From: Candidatus Omnitrophota bacterium
Lineage (GTDB): Bacteria > Hinthialibacterota > Hinthialibacteria > Hinthialibacterales > Hinthialibacteraceae
DNA: 64,000 nt
Direction: 5' to 3'
Assembly (NCBI GenBank): GCA_013177805.1
Contig: JABLXU010000028.1
Span: 1 to 64,000 of the forward strand
Below, one piece after another: positions 28,335 through 37,213 of the stretch (position 1 is the stretch's first letter; each line of letters begins with the position of its first letter). Made by a program: the position numbers and the translations under genes. A model generated the notes under the pieces. The model saw only the letters and a list, made by a program, of their open reading frames with translations. It made no database searches and was not told where the DNA came from.

Positions 28335-29648
28335 ATGCGTATCGCGGTGATTGGCACAGGGTATGTAGGATTGGTCACCGGCACCTGCCTGGCGGAATCC
28401 GGAAACGACGTCATTTGCGTAGACATCGACGAAAAGAAGATCGAGCGGCTTAAGCAGGGGATGATCCCCATCTATGAGCCCGGATTGGAAGAGCTGGTAA
28501 TCCGCAACGTCCAGGAAGAACGCTTGGAGTTCACCACCGATCTGGCGGCGGCGGTCCACAAGTCGCTGTTGATTTTCATCGCTGTCGGCACGCCGCTGTC
28601 TCCCGAGCGGAAAGCGGACTTGCGCGCGGTGTATGCTGTCGCGCGGGAGATCGGACAAGTCATGGAGGGCTTCAAGATCATCGTGATGAAATCCACGGTC
28701 CCGGTGGGCACCCATGCCCGGGTCCAGCAAGTTATCGCCGAGGAGCTGCGGGCGCGGCACGCGGACTATGAGTTCGACGTGGTTTCCAATCCCGAGTTTT
28801 TGAAAGAAGGGGCGGCGATCGAGGATTTCATGAAGCCCGACCGGGTAATCATTGGCGTGGACAATATCCGCACCGCCGAGATCATGCGCGAGCTATACGC
28901 CCCTTTCGTGCGCACCGGCAAGCCGATTCTGATCATGAACAACGCCTCGGCGGAGATGACGAAATACGCCGCCAACGCCCTGCTGGCCGCCAAGATTTCG
29001 TTCATGAACGAAATCGCCAATATTTGCGAGCGGGTAGGGGCCGACGTGGACCTCGTCCGCCAGGGCATCGGTTCGGATTCCCGCATCGGCTATCCTTTCA
29101 TCTTCCCAGGCGTGGGGTATGGCGGCAGTTGTTTTCCCAAGGATATCCAGGCCCTCATTCAGACCGCGCGCGATCACGGGTACGAACCGGCTATTCTCCC
29201 GGCCGTGGAAGCGGTCAACCAGCAACAGAAAAAAATCCTCATCCCCAAGATCCTTCAGCATTTCGGCGCGCCTTTGCAGGGGAAAACAATCGCCGTGTGG
29301 GGCCTGGCGTTCAAACCCAAAACCGATGACATGCGCGAAGCCCCGTCGATTATCATCATCGAATCGCTCTTGGAGAACCAGGCCGACGTGACCGCCTATG
29401 ATCCGGTGGCCGTAGACCAAGCAAGAATGATATTCGACAGCCGAGTGAAGTTCGCCAAGAAGAATTATGACTGCCTGAAGGACGCGGACGCGCTGGTGGT
29501 GGTCACCGAGTGGGACGAGTTCCGCCGCCCCAACTGGGACACGATCAAGTCCCTGATGCGCCAGCCGGTGATTTTCGATGGCCGTAATATCTACGATCCC
29601 AAACGGATGAAAGCGTTGGGATTCACCTATTACGCGGTGGGGAGGTAA
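28335..29648 (+). CDS. ugd: UDP-glucose 6-dehydrogenase
   Basis: Oxidises UDP-glucose to UDP-glucuronate with NAD, supplying acidic sugars for surface polysaccharides. The 437 residues match the family. The N-terminal Rossmann motif is [20 protein letters not shown], the central domain has [20 protein letters not shown], and the catalytic cysteine lies in [12 protein letters not shown]. The C-terminal domain has [23 protein letters not shown] lies 8 bp before the ATG. It is monocistronic here. It fits the other glycan genes of the window (542, 3771, 23894), though it is not linked to them. Confidence 0.96.
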   Translation: MRIAVIGTGYVGLVTGTCLAESGNDVICVDIDEKKIERLKQGMIPIYEPGLEELVIRNVQEERLEFTTDLAAAVHKSLLIFIAVGTPLSPERKADLRAVYAVAREIGQVMEGFKIIVMKSTVPVGTHARVQQVIAEELRARHADYEFDVVSNPEFLKEGAAIEDFMKPDRVIIGVDNIRTAEIMRELYAPFVRTGKPILIMNNASAEMTKYAANALLAAKISFMNEIANICERVGADVDLVRQGIGSDSRIGYPFIFPGVGYGGSCFPKDIQALIQTARDHGYEPAILPAVEAVNQQQKKILIPKILQHFGAPLQGKTIAVWGLAFKPKTDDMREAPSIIIIESLLENQADVTAYDPVAVDQARMIFDSRVKFAKKNYDCLKDADALVVVTEWDEFRRPNWDTIKSLMRQPVIFDGRNIYDPKRMKALGFTYYAVGR

Positions 29649-29776
29649 TGGAAATCCGCCGATTCCCGGGGATCCATTCCAGGAGTGCGGCAAGGGCCAA
29701 CCGCCCCTGACGGAATCCGCAGGCGGGGGTCCTCTCATTCCATGCGCGCCTTCATTGAAATGTTGCCCAAAAAATA

Positions 29777-29802
29777 CCTCCCCCGGGAGAGGGGAGGGTG
29801 AG
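29777..29802. repeat. Dispersed palindromic intergenic element, copy C
   Basis: CCTCCCCCGGGAGAGGGGAGGGTGAG. The CCTCCCC and GGGGAGG arms pair. It lies between two convergent genes and is related to the copies at 5009, 22668 and 49698. Confidence 0.45.
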
Positions 29803-29841
29803 AGAATAAAGTGGAAGAACGAAGAACGGCGTTTCGTTTTA

Positions 29842-31257
29842 TCAGTTTCGCAATTCCTCCATATAAATGGAGTAGGTTTGGTCCAGGATGTCCGCGGTGA
29901 TGGTCCGCGGGTGATTGGTAAAGATGAATTGATCCAGGATGAGATCGGTCACATCGCGGGGATCGCAAGCCCGGAGCGGTTGATTCTTGCGGCGGTAGAA
30001 TTTTTGAATCACGGCGTCTACATCAGCGGGATTGTAGGCTAATTTTTTCTGGCGGCATTCCAAATCGAAGATGGCCTTGTAGGCTTCCACAGACGGTTCG
30101 CCCAGGTAAATCTTGTAACGGATCCGGCGGAGAAAGGCCTCATCCGCCAGCTCATGGGGATTCAAGTTGGTGGCGAAGACCACCAGTTCCTCGAAGGGGA
30201 TGGTGAATTTTTTGCCCGTGTGGAGGGTCAAGTAGTCGATTCGCTCTTCCAACGGGACGATCCAGCGATTCAACAGGTCCTTGGGCTGAACGATCTGCCG
30301 GCCAAAATCATCGATGATAAAAACCCCGCCGTTGGCCTTCATCTGCAAGGGCGCCTCGTAAAACCGCGTGGTAACGTTGTACCGGAGATCGAGCATGTCG
30401 AGCGTCAATTCCCCGCCGACAATGACCGACGGCCGGTGACAGAGCACCCAGCGGTTATCCAGATGCGTATCCGAAATCCAGACGCTGTCGGACATCCCCC
30501 GCAGGCGCACCTGGGTCCTTTGATGATAAACGGGATCATACACGCGGATCAGGCTGCCTCCCACAAGCAACGTATGAGGAATGGCAATATGCCCGCCATG
30601 TTGGTCGAGGAACCGGGCGACTGCCTTGGCGAGGGTGGTTTTGCCGGTGCCAGGCGGTCCATACAAAAAACAGGATTTCCCCGAGCAGATCGCCGGTCCG
30701 ATCCGGCTGAAGATGCTGTCGTCAATGATGAAATCCGCCCACCCCTGGCGCAGCGTCTCTTCTTGAATCGCAATGTTCCGCAGGCCGTGGGTGTTCACAT
30801 AATCCGTGTATTGTTTCAGGGTGACCGGCGCCGGCCCGATGTACGTGTCTACTTGCAACAGGTCGCGGACGTGGTTTTTGCCCCGCTCGGTCAAGACAAA
30901 CCGGTCGGCGGAATTGCCCAGGCCTTGTCCGCCGCGCTTTTCCGCGTACGTCAAGGAGACCAATTCATCAAGCAACGGATCCAGGACGATAAACGGGAGG
31001 CAAAGATAATCGGCAATCTCACGCCCCGTCAGCCCGCCGTAGCGGTAGAGGTGTTTGACGATCAAGTCGGAGATTAAGGCCCCGGTCAGGCCGGTATCTT
31101 CCAAGGTTTCGGGGGCTTGGGGATAATTCGATACCGCGTCATCCACAAAAAAAGGATGGGGGGGGACCAGATGAGGCGGTTTGACTGGAGTTTCGATTTC
31201 TTTCTCTTGCTGAACCAACCTGTTTGCTTGATAACGGTCATACTGATTCAGGACCAT
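29842..31257 (-). CDS. Winged-helix AAA+ ATPase of the Tad locus (MoxR-like)
   Basis: A 471-residue ATPase; the ATG at 31257 is chosen for its AAGAGG 7 bp upstream. Residues ~55-135 resemble a winged-helix domain (GGLTGREIADYLCL, FVLTERGKNHVRDL). The AAA+ core follows, with Walker A GPPGTGKTT at ~200-208, Walker B GGVFIIDDFGR at ~310-320 and an arginine-rich sensor region. In AAA+ proteins the second acidic residue of Walker B is usually Glu; here it is Asp. It is the last gene of the pilus locus, after the OmpA-like gene, in the same direction. A regulatory or disassembly role for the pilus is an inference. It is not TadA, which lies upstream. Confidence 0.75.
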   Translation of the reverse strand: MVLNQYDRYQANRLVQQEKEIETPVKPPHLVPPHPFFVDDAVSNYPQAPETLEDTGLTGALISDLIVKHLYRYGGLTGREIADYLCLPFIVLDPLLDELVSLTYAEKRGGQGLGNSADRFVLTERGKNHVRDLLQVDTYIGPAPVTLKQYTDYVNTHGLRNIAIQEETLRQGWADFIIDDSIFSRIGPAICSGKSCFLYGPPGTGKTTLAKAVARFLDQHGGHIAIPHTLLVGGSLIRVYDPVYHQRTQVRLRGMSDSVWISDTHLDNRWVLCHRPSVIVGGELTLDMLDLRYNVTTRFYEAPLQMKANGGVFIIDDFGRQIVQPKDLLNRWIVPLEERIDYLTLHTGKKFTIPFEELVVFATNLNPHELADEAFLRRIRYKIYLGEPSVEAYKAIFDLECRQKKLAYNPADVDAVIQKFYRRKNQPLRACDPRDVTDLILDQFIFTNHPRTITADILDQTYSIYMEELRN

Positions 31258-31413
31258 GATGGCGCCTCTTTCCCGGCGGACCGGTCTTTGGATTTTCATC
31301 CGGACACGCTGTGAGATCCGCCCGCCTTGTTCCGCCAGGTTCCGGCCTGGGACGCGTGGCCATTCGGGAACCCTCACTACGGACCCCGGCCGGCCGGGTT
31401 GATGGTTTCAGAA

Positions 31414-32037
31414 TTATCGCGATGCCGAGTTGCCCCCCAACGCCTCCTGCGACATGATGCCGATAACCCGGGACTCTCCAGAGGGTTTGGTCTTGGTCAG
31501 CATCCGTTGATAGGTCTGGCTGGCCTCGATGCCACCCATACCCTCCCCCTGAGCGAACATCTTGATCACTACGCTTCGGTTGCGCACCCGGCCGGCTTCC
31601 GACCAGTTGGAAGCCGCGGGGCGGGTCTCGCCAAAGCCATGCACGGCAATGCGTTCATCCCATACGCCTGCGCTCCGCAGATATTCCGCTACCGCCATTG
31701 CCCGCCGGTAGGAGAGTTTTTTGTTGTATTCGTCCGTGTTGATGTGATCGGCATGGCCTTCAACGATGACCAGCCCTTTCCGGGTGTTCACCACCTGGGC
31801 AATCTCGTCCAATTGCCGCTGGGAGGCTGGAGTCAGGTCCGCCTTGTCAAAATCAAAATAGACCTGGCCGATCACCGGATCCGGCTGGGCGGCTTCTGCG
31901 ATCATGCCGTCGAAGACGGTCCGGGTTTCCGTCCCGAAAGGCACCTCCGCGGGACGGGTCAGGTTTTTATCGGTCAAAGTCTCACACCCCGCCAAGAATC
32001 CCACCGTGACACACAGCATCCAGAGTTGTTTCATCAT
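31414..32037 (-). CDS. OmpA-family lipoprotein (Pal-like)
   Basis: A 207-residue outer-membrane lipoprotein. The signal peptide ends in the lipobox LAGC near residue 18. The C-terminal ~110 residues form an OmpA/MotB peptidoglycan-binding domain with VYFDFDKADLTPASQRQLDE, GHADHINTDEYNKKLSYRRA and RNRSVVIKMF. In place of the classic TDxxG, the loop reads ADHINTDEYN. It sits between tadC and the AAA ATPase gene, so it may tie the pilus machine to the cell wall, as TadF/TadG-type OmpA proteins do. Confidence 0.88.
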   Translation of the reverse strand: MMKQLWMLCVTVGFLAGCETLTDKNLTRPAEVPFGTETRTVFDGMIAEAAQPDPVIGQVYFDFDKADLTPASQRQLDEIAQVVNTRKGLVIVEGHADHINTDEYNKKLSYRRAMAVAEYLRSAGVWDERIAVHGFGETRPAASNWSEAGRVRNRSVVIKMFAQGEGMGGIEASQTYQRMLTKTKPSGESRVIGIMSQEALGGNSASR

Positions 32038-32100
32038 CGGGTCTCCCTATCTCACACAAACGGGGAAGCATGGATTTTTTGTCTTTCTTCCCGGGACGTC

Positions 32101-33024
32101 TTATTTCGAGAAATGCTCCAGGATCTTGATCACGGCCGGCCCTCCCAGCACGACGAAAATGGCCGGGAAAATAAAGAGGACGAGAGGAAAAATGAGTTTG
32201 ACGGTGGTCTTGGCCGCCAATTCCTCGGCCCGTTGCCGCCGGCGGGTGCGCATGTCGTCCGCGTGCACCCGCAAGGCCTGCCCAATGCTGGTCCCGAATT
32301 TCTCGGCTTGGACCAACACGGCGACCAGGGCTTTCAAATCCATAACGCCTGTGCGTTCCCCCAAGTCGTGCATCGCTTCCTGCCGGGGTTGACCGAGCCG
32401 GATCACGGCGCAGGTGAGTTTCAATTCATCGCTGAGCACGCGGTTGCCCATGTGAAATTCTTCGCTCACTTTTTGCAGGGCCGCGTTTAATCCCAGGCCG
32501 GATTCGATGCACACGACCAACAGGTCCAGGGCGTCGGGGAGGCCCCGGAAGATCTGTTCCTGGCGGTGGTGTTTGCGGAGGATCAGAAAGATATCCGGCG
32601 CGAAGAAACCGATCCCCATCATGAAGAGGGCCGGAAAGAGGGCCTGGGTCATGGGCATCTGCCGGAACACGTACACCGCGAGCAACAGCAGCGGGAAAAG
32701 CATGGTGAGCATCAGCTTCGCCCCCCAGTATTGATACAACGCGTTTTCGCTATAGTAGCCGGCCATGGCCAGCCGCTGCTTGGTCAGGGACCGGACCTGG
32801 GGATCTTTCGGCGCGACCCGCTGGCCCAGCGAGGCGACGACGCTTTGGTCGATTTGTTCCGCGTAAAAGGGCGACATGGCCGTGGCGCTGGCCGCTTCCA
32901 GAGGCCGCAAGCGGTCGATCCGGCGGTCGATAGGGTGCTTCACCACCCCGGTGACCGAAGCCACTCCCACCACCAGGAAAAACACCGCAAAGAAACTGAA
33001 TCCGCCAATCACCAATGGGTCCAT
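32101..33024 (-). CDS. tadC: Flp pilus inner-membrane platform protein TadC
   Basis: A 307-residue T2SSF-domain protein. Hydrophobic segments lie near 4-24, 105-135, and two at the C-terminus. The conserved core includes LPDALDLLVVCIESGLGLNA and LKALVAVLVQAEKFGTSIGQ, the GSP_F signature. Together with TadB it forms the platform on which TadA pulls pilin out of the membrane. Its ATG overlaps the tadB stop by 1 nt (TGATG), so translation is coupled. Confidence 0.93.
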   Translation of the reverse strand: MDPLVIGGFSFFAVFFLVVGVASVTGVVKHPIDRRIDRLRPLEAASATAMSPFYAEQIDQSVVASLGQRVAPKDPQVRSLTKQRLAMAGYYSENALYQYWGAKLMLTMLFPLLLLAVYVFRQMPMTQALFPALFMMGIGFFAPDIFLILRKHHRQEQIFRGLPDALDLLVVCIESGLGLNAALQKVSEEFHMGNRVLSDELKLTCAVIRLGQPRQEAMHDLGERTGVMDLKALVAVLVQAEKFGTSIGQALRVHADDMRTRRRQRAEELAAKTTVKLIFPLVLFIFPAIFVVLGGPAVIKILEHFSK

Positions 33025-33995
33025 CAGACTTTAATCCTCACGATTTTATAAATCATGGCCATCCCGACACACTGCAGAAATCCCGCAATGTAAAGCATCT
33101 TGCGTCCCAGGCCGGTATCGATTAAAACCCGCACATACGAGGGATTCATGGACAAAATCAGGCCGAAGACGATCACCGGCAGCGCGCTGAGCACAATCCC
33201 CGACAAACGTCCTTCCGCCGTCAGCGCCTTCACCTGCCCCATGACCTTGAACCGGTCCCGGACTACCCGCGACAGGTTGTCGAGGACTTCCGCCAGGTCG
33301 CCGCCGGTCTGTTGGTGGATCAGCAACGACAACACGAAAAACCGCACGTCGATCAGGGGGACGCGCAACGCCAGCCGGCGCAGGGAATCATCCAGGGGCA
33401 AACCCATTTGCATCTCATAAAAGACCTGGGCGAATTCCGGGCCCACCGGCGCAGGCATCTCGGTGGAAACCATTTGCATGCCCATGGTAAACGGGTGACC
33501 TGCCCGCAAGGACCGGCCGATGATTTCCAGGGATTGGGGGAAGCCGGCCTCGAAAGCCTTGATGCGCTGCCGCCGCTGGTACAAGACTTGCGCGTAGAAC
33601 AGCAAAACGGTCAGCGAGCTAGCCACAATCACCAAGGGAATGTTGGGTTTGAAGAACCATACCGCCAGCCCCGCGAATCCGGAAACCACCACGACCATAA
33701 CCAGCCACCGCCCCACGTCCATCTTGATTCCCGCCTGTTCGAAGAGCGTCGGCAGATTCAACAACGGGGGGAATTCCGAAAACACGGACTCGTCCACCCA
33801 CGATTTGTCTTCCTTCAGGATGGCGAGGGCTTGTTTTTCGTAATCGGCCGCGGGCATGCGGCCGGAGAGGTCGGAAAACCGCTTTTTGACGACAGCCTCC
33901 TCGGACGAGTAGGTGGAAATCACGAAATAGACAATCCCGAAGATGCAGAATGTCGTCCCGCCAAACACCAGGAGAAACAAAGGGTCGGTAATCAT
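33024..33995 (-). CDS. tadB: Flp pilus inner-membrane platform protein TadB
   Basis: A 323-residue T2SSF-domain protein with an N-terminal membrane segment and three more further on. Core motifs are [20 protein letters not shown] and [20 protein letters not shown]. The start at 33995 gives an ATGA overlap with the tadA stop; the frame is open farther upstream, but only inside tadA. It is the partner of TadC in the platform. Confidence 0.93.
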   Translation of the reverse strand: MITDPLFLLVFGGTTFCIFGIVYFVISTYSSEEAVVKKRFSDLSGRMPAADYEKQALAILKEDKSWVDESVFSEFPPLLNLPTLFEQAGIKMDVGRWLVMVVVVSGFAGLAVWFFKPNIPLVIVASSLTVLLFYAQVLYQRRQRIKAFEAGFPQSLEIIGRSLRAGHPFTMGMQMVSTEMPAPVGPEFAQVFYEMQMGLPLDDSLRRLALRVPLIDVRFFVLSLLIHQQTGGDLAEVLDNLSRVVRDRFKVMGQVKALTAEGRLSGIVLSALPVIVFGLILSMNPSYVRVLIDTGLGRKMLYIAGFLQCVGMAMIYKIVRIKV

Positions 33996-35347
33996 GATGG
34001 CGATCCTATACGCAATTTGACTCCCGGACGGTACAAGTCGGGTGACAGGTGAATGCCCGCGGTCTCCAGGCGGTTCATGCATTTCGGGCGGATGCCCGTG
34101 GCCACAAACGAGCCAATCACGTGGCCGCCGGAATCCACGTTTTCTTGTTTGAAAGCGAAGATTTCCTGCATCGTCACTACATCTCCCTCCATGCCCACGA
34201 TTTCCGAAACGCAGGTGACCCGCCGCTTCCCGTCGATCAGACGGTTGGTCTGCACGATCAAGTCGATGGCCGAGCTGATTTGCTGCCGCACGGCCCGGAT
34301 GGGAATTTCCAATCCGCTCATGGACACCATCATTTCGATCCGGCTCAGGGCGTCCCGCGGCGAGTTGGCGTGCACGGTGGTCAACGAGCCTTCATGGCCG
34401 GTGTTCATCGCCTGGAGCATGTCCAGCGCCTCCCCGCCGCGCACCTCGCCCAGGATGATGCGGTCGGGCCGCATGCGGAGGGTGTTAAACAACAAGTCCC
34501 GCTGGGTTATGCTGCCCAGGCCTTCCACGTTGGGGGGCCGGGTTTCCAAACGCACCACATGGGGTTGCTGCAGCATCAACTCGGCTGAATCCTCGATGGT
34601 GATGATGCGCTCATTGGCGGGAATGAACGAAGACAACACGTTAAGCAGGGTGGTTTTCCCTGATCCCGTTCCTCCTGAAATCACAATGTTCAGTTTGGAA
34701 CGCACCGCGCCTTCCAAGAATTCCACCATTTCCGGAATGACGGATTGAAATTCGAGCAGCTGGTCCAGTTTGACCGGATTGACCCCGAAGCGCCGGATCG
34801 ACAAGGCCGGCCCGTTCAAGGCCAGGGGGGGAATGATCGCGTTCACGCGGGAGCCATCCGGCAGGCGCGCGTCCACCATGGGGGAGGTCTCGTCCACCCG
34901 GCGGCCGACCCGCGATACGATGCGGTCAATGATTTGCAGGAGATGGCGGTCATCGCGGAAGGCGGCGTCACTCCGTTCCAGCTTGCCCTTCTTCTCGACG
35001 TAGACCTCCCGGTAGTTGTTGACCAGAATATCGGTAATCTCCGGATCCTTCAGCAACGGTTCCAGCGGACCGAAACCGAAGACTTCGTCCAGAACCTCTT
35101 CGGCCATAGCCAGCCGTTCAGCGCCGTTCAAGGGGATGGCCTGCGAGGCGATCAAATCCACTACCACCGGGCGTACCTGGCGCTTGATTTCTTCCTTGTT
35201 GTTTTCTCCGATATGGGTCAAATCCAGGCGCTCGATGAGCCGGCGGTGGACTGTCACCTTGATGTCATGCAGGATTTTCATCCGGTCCTTGACGGGATGA
35301 GTGGAACCATTCAGCCGGGATGAAGAATTGGCAGGCAAGGCATTCAT
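33992..35347 (-). CDS. tadA: Flp pilus assembly ATPase TadA/CpaF
   Basis: A 451-residue secretion ATPase of the VirB11/PilT superfamily that powers extension and perhaps retraction of the Flp pilus. The N-terminal domain has [20 protein letters not shown]. The P-loop [11 protein letters not shown] lies at ~223-233, followed by the Asp box IEDSAEL and the His box region [24 protein letters not shown] lies ~12 bp before the ATG at 35347; a TTG start 8 codons upstream is less likely. Overlapping starts and stops join it to tadB and tadC. Confidence 0.95.
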   Translation of the reverse strand: MNALPANSSSRLNGSTHPVKDRMKILHDIKVTVHRRLIERLDLTHIGENNKEEIKRQVRPVVVDLIASQAIPLNGAERLAMAEEVLDEVFGFGPLEPLLKDPEITDILVNNYREVYVEKKGKLERSDAAFRDDRHLLQIIDRIVSRVGRRVDETSPMVDARLPDGSRVNAIIPPLALNGPALSIRRFGVNPVKLDQLLEFQSVIPEMVEFLEGAVRSKLNIVISGGTGSGKTTLLNVLSSFIPANERIITIEDSAELMLQQPHVVRLETRPPNVEGLGSITQRDLLFNTLRMRPDRIILGEVRGGEALDMLQAMNTGHEGSLTTVHANSPRDALSRIEMMVSMSGLEIPIRAVRQQISSAIDLIVQTNRLIDGKRRVTCVSEIVGMEGDVVTMQEIFAFKQENVDSGGHVIGSFVATGIRPKCMNRLETAGIHLSPDLYRPGVKLRIGSPS

Positions 35348-35402
35348 GATTTGATAACTCTCCCTCTTCAAAGATCAATGAATTCCGTGTTGATTGACGC
35401 GC

Positions 35403-36641
35403 TTATTGAGTGGCCTCCACGCACGCATCATGCGAAACCAGCAAACGCGGCAGCAATGACCGCTTCAGCAACGGCCGGTTGTTTTTCGGCAGGGGGCCGG
35501 CGATTTGCCCGGCCAGTTGGGCAATGTCCCGTGCCGCTTTTCCCCGCCGGGACAACACGCGCAGCGGGATGCCCCGGTTGATCGCCGAAACCACCGCCCG
35601 GCTGTCTTCCCGGATCAGGATAAGGTTTCCGGTCCCCAGCGCCTTGTGAATGTGCTGCCGGGTCACCGCTCCGCGTTTGGAATAAGCATTGACCAGGACC
35701 TGCACGTTATCCGTGGCAAAACCGAGCGTTTTCAATTCCCGGATTTTCTGGGAGGCCAGATACAACGACGGCAGGTTCTGATTGACGACCAGATAGATTT
35801 GATGGAGAAAGGGCAAAAACAACTTGGCCATTTCTTCGTCATGGCCAATATCCACGACCACATAACTGTATTTGGTCTGCAACACCCGCATGAGGACGAC
35901 CAATTCTTCGGGATGGATCTGCCCGGGATGCCGCTCCGGCGGTTGCAACAGTAATTTCAGACCGTGATCGGTGGTGAGGGTCACGCTCTCCACCAGCGCC
36001 TCGTCGATCCGGTCGCCATTCCCCCAGATGTCTTGAAGTGAAAAATTGGGTTTTAAATCGAAAAACAGTGCCAGATCCCCCTGGTGTTCGTGGAAATCGG
36101 CCAGGATGGTAGGACCGCGGTACGCTAAGTCGAACGCCAGATTGCAGGCGATCGTGGTGGCTCCGCATCCTCCGCGGCTGCCCCAAACCGCCAACACCTT
36201 CCCGGAGGGCGCTGCCTTCTCTTCTTCCACAACCGGCGCGGGGATCCGGATTTGGAGCCGTTGAAACACCTGCCGCAATTCATCCTCTTGCAGGGGTTTC
36301 ATCAAAAATTCGTCTGCGCCGGATCGGAAACATTTGAGAATGGATTGGGAATCGCTCCGGTCGCCGATGCAGACAATCCGCATGGTGGGATGTTGCTCCC
36401 GGATCTTGGCGATCGTGGCGCATTCGGCATCCAGGTTGGCGCCCACCGCGCAAAACACAAAATCGGGATTACACCGGTTCACCTGCGATACCGCCAAGGT
36501 GAAATTGGTCGTTTCAGCGCAAATTTCCACCTGGTGAATCGCGGTGAGCATTTTGCTGGTGGTGACCAAATCGGCATGATCGCCATCGATCACGAGTACC
36601 CGCGAGAACATCGGACCACTTCCGCTTGGATTGTTCATCAT
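35403..36641 (-). CDS. cpaE: Pilus assembly/localisation ATPase-like protein CpaE/TadZ
   Basis: A 412-residue protein. Residues ~10-125 form a receiver-like domain (VLVIDGDHADLV) that lacks the usual phosphoacceptor pattern. From ~145 a ParA/MinD-type domain follows, with VWGSRGGCGATTIACNLAFD, LADFHEHQGDLALFFDL and VVVDIGHDEEMA. The P-loop lacks both lysines of the KGGxGKT motif (RGGCGAT), a degeneration known in TadZ proteins, so ATP hydrolysis is doubtful. It positions the pilus assembly at the pole or cell body in other species. AGAAGG lies 5 bp before the ATG at 36641. Confidence 0.88.
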   Translation of the reverse strand: MMNNPSGSGPMFSRVLVIDGDHADLVTTSKMLTAIHQVEICAETTNFTLAVSQVNRCNPDFVFCAVGANLDAECATIAKIREQHPTMRIVCIGDRSDSQSILKCFRSGADEFLMKPLQEDELRQVFQRLQIRIPAPVVEEEKAAPSGKVLAVWGSRGGCGATTIACNLAFDLAYRGPTILADFHEHQGDLALFFDLKPNFSLQDIWGNGDRIDEALVESVTLTTDHGLKLLLQPPERHPGQIHPEELVVLMRVLQTKYSYVVVDIGHDEEMAKLFLPFLHQIYLVVNQNLPSLYLASQKIRELKTLGFATDNVQVLVNAYSKRGAVTRQHIHKALGTGNLILIREDSRAVVSAINRGIPLRVLSRRGKAARDIAQLAGQIAGPLPKNNRPLLKRSLLPRLLVSHDACVEATQ

Positions 36642-36995
36642 TTCAACCTTCTTTGTGCTTCCAGCCGGGACCAACCACCACCGGCCCATCAGGACTGCCG
36701 GCCCCGTCCGTCTGGAAACACCCGCTTCCCTTACTCCAGCGGCTTACGTTCTTCCCTTGGCATCAACAGGGGACCGGTAGGTTTCACGATCCGTGGCACC
36801 ACCGGGTCCGGGCATCGCCCGCCTCCAGGCGTCATTTCTATTCCTTTCGTATCCGGCAAAAGAACCAGGCAGGGACCCGCACCGAACCGGGAAGTGAGGG
36901 ACGCTGGCAGTGGCCGATGGATTACAAATAGTCCAGCTTCCCTGCCTGGTCTATTGACAATGGAAAGAAAGACACCTGGGGCCGGCCTCATGGTT
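36642..36995. other. Intercistronic gap in the Tad locus with a possible 34-codon frame
   Basis: About 354 bp between the small membrane protein gene and cpaE. A minus-strand frame at 36835-36731 has AAAGGA 6 bp before its ATG and would encode 34 residues rich in Pro, Arg and Gly (starting MTPGGGRC). I cannot say whether it is translated; otherwise nothing is seen. Confidence 0.3.
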
Positions 36996-37202
36996 TTATT
37001 TCGCCGATGAATAATCCGACGCTCCCTTGGAATCTCCGGCCGCGTCCGCCATATGCATTTCGCTCCAGGCCGGCCGGTTGTCACCCCACTCATGGGAAAC
37101 CCAGCGGGCGTTTTGAGCCAAGGCCGTCATAAGAAACAACACCATGGATAAGACCGCCGCCAGAAAAATGGATTTGTTTTGGCCTTTCTCGTTCATTTCC
37201 AT
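36996..37202 (-). CDS. Small membrane protein of the Tad locus
   Basis: A 68-residue protein. A strong AAGGAGAT 4 bp before the ATG at 37202 supports translation. The short charged N-terminus (MEMNEKGQNKS) is followed by one hydrophobic segment (FLAAVLSMVLFLMTALAQ) and an exported-side tail rich in Trp, His and Asp. It could be a single-pass membrane protein or a cleaved secreted peptide. It lies 11 bp after the secretin gene. No family is recognised; its place suggests a small accessory factor of pilus biogenesis. Confidence 0.7.
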   Translation of the reverse strand: MEMNEKGQNKSIFLAAVLSMVLFLMTALAQNARWVSHEWGDNRPAWSEMHMADAAGDSKGASDYSSAK

Positions 37203-37213
37203 GATTATCTCCT

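Noticed and set aside
31327..32490. Plus-strand frame of 387 codons across OmpA and tadC
   Set aside because: It is antisense to two well-supported genes and has unnatural His/Arg-rich composition.
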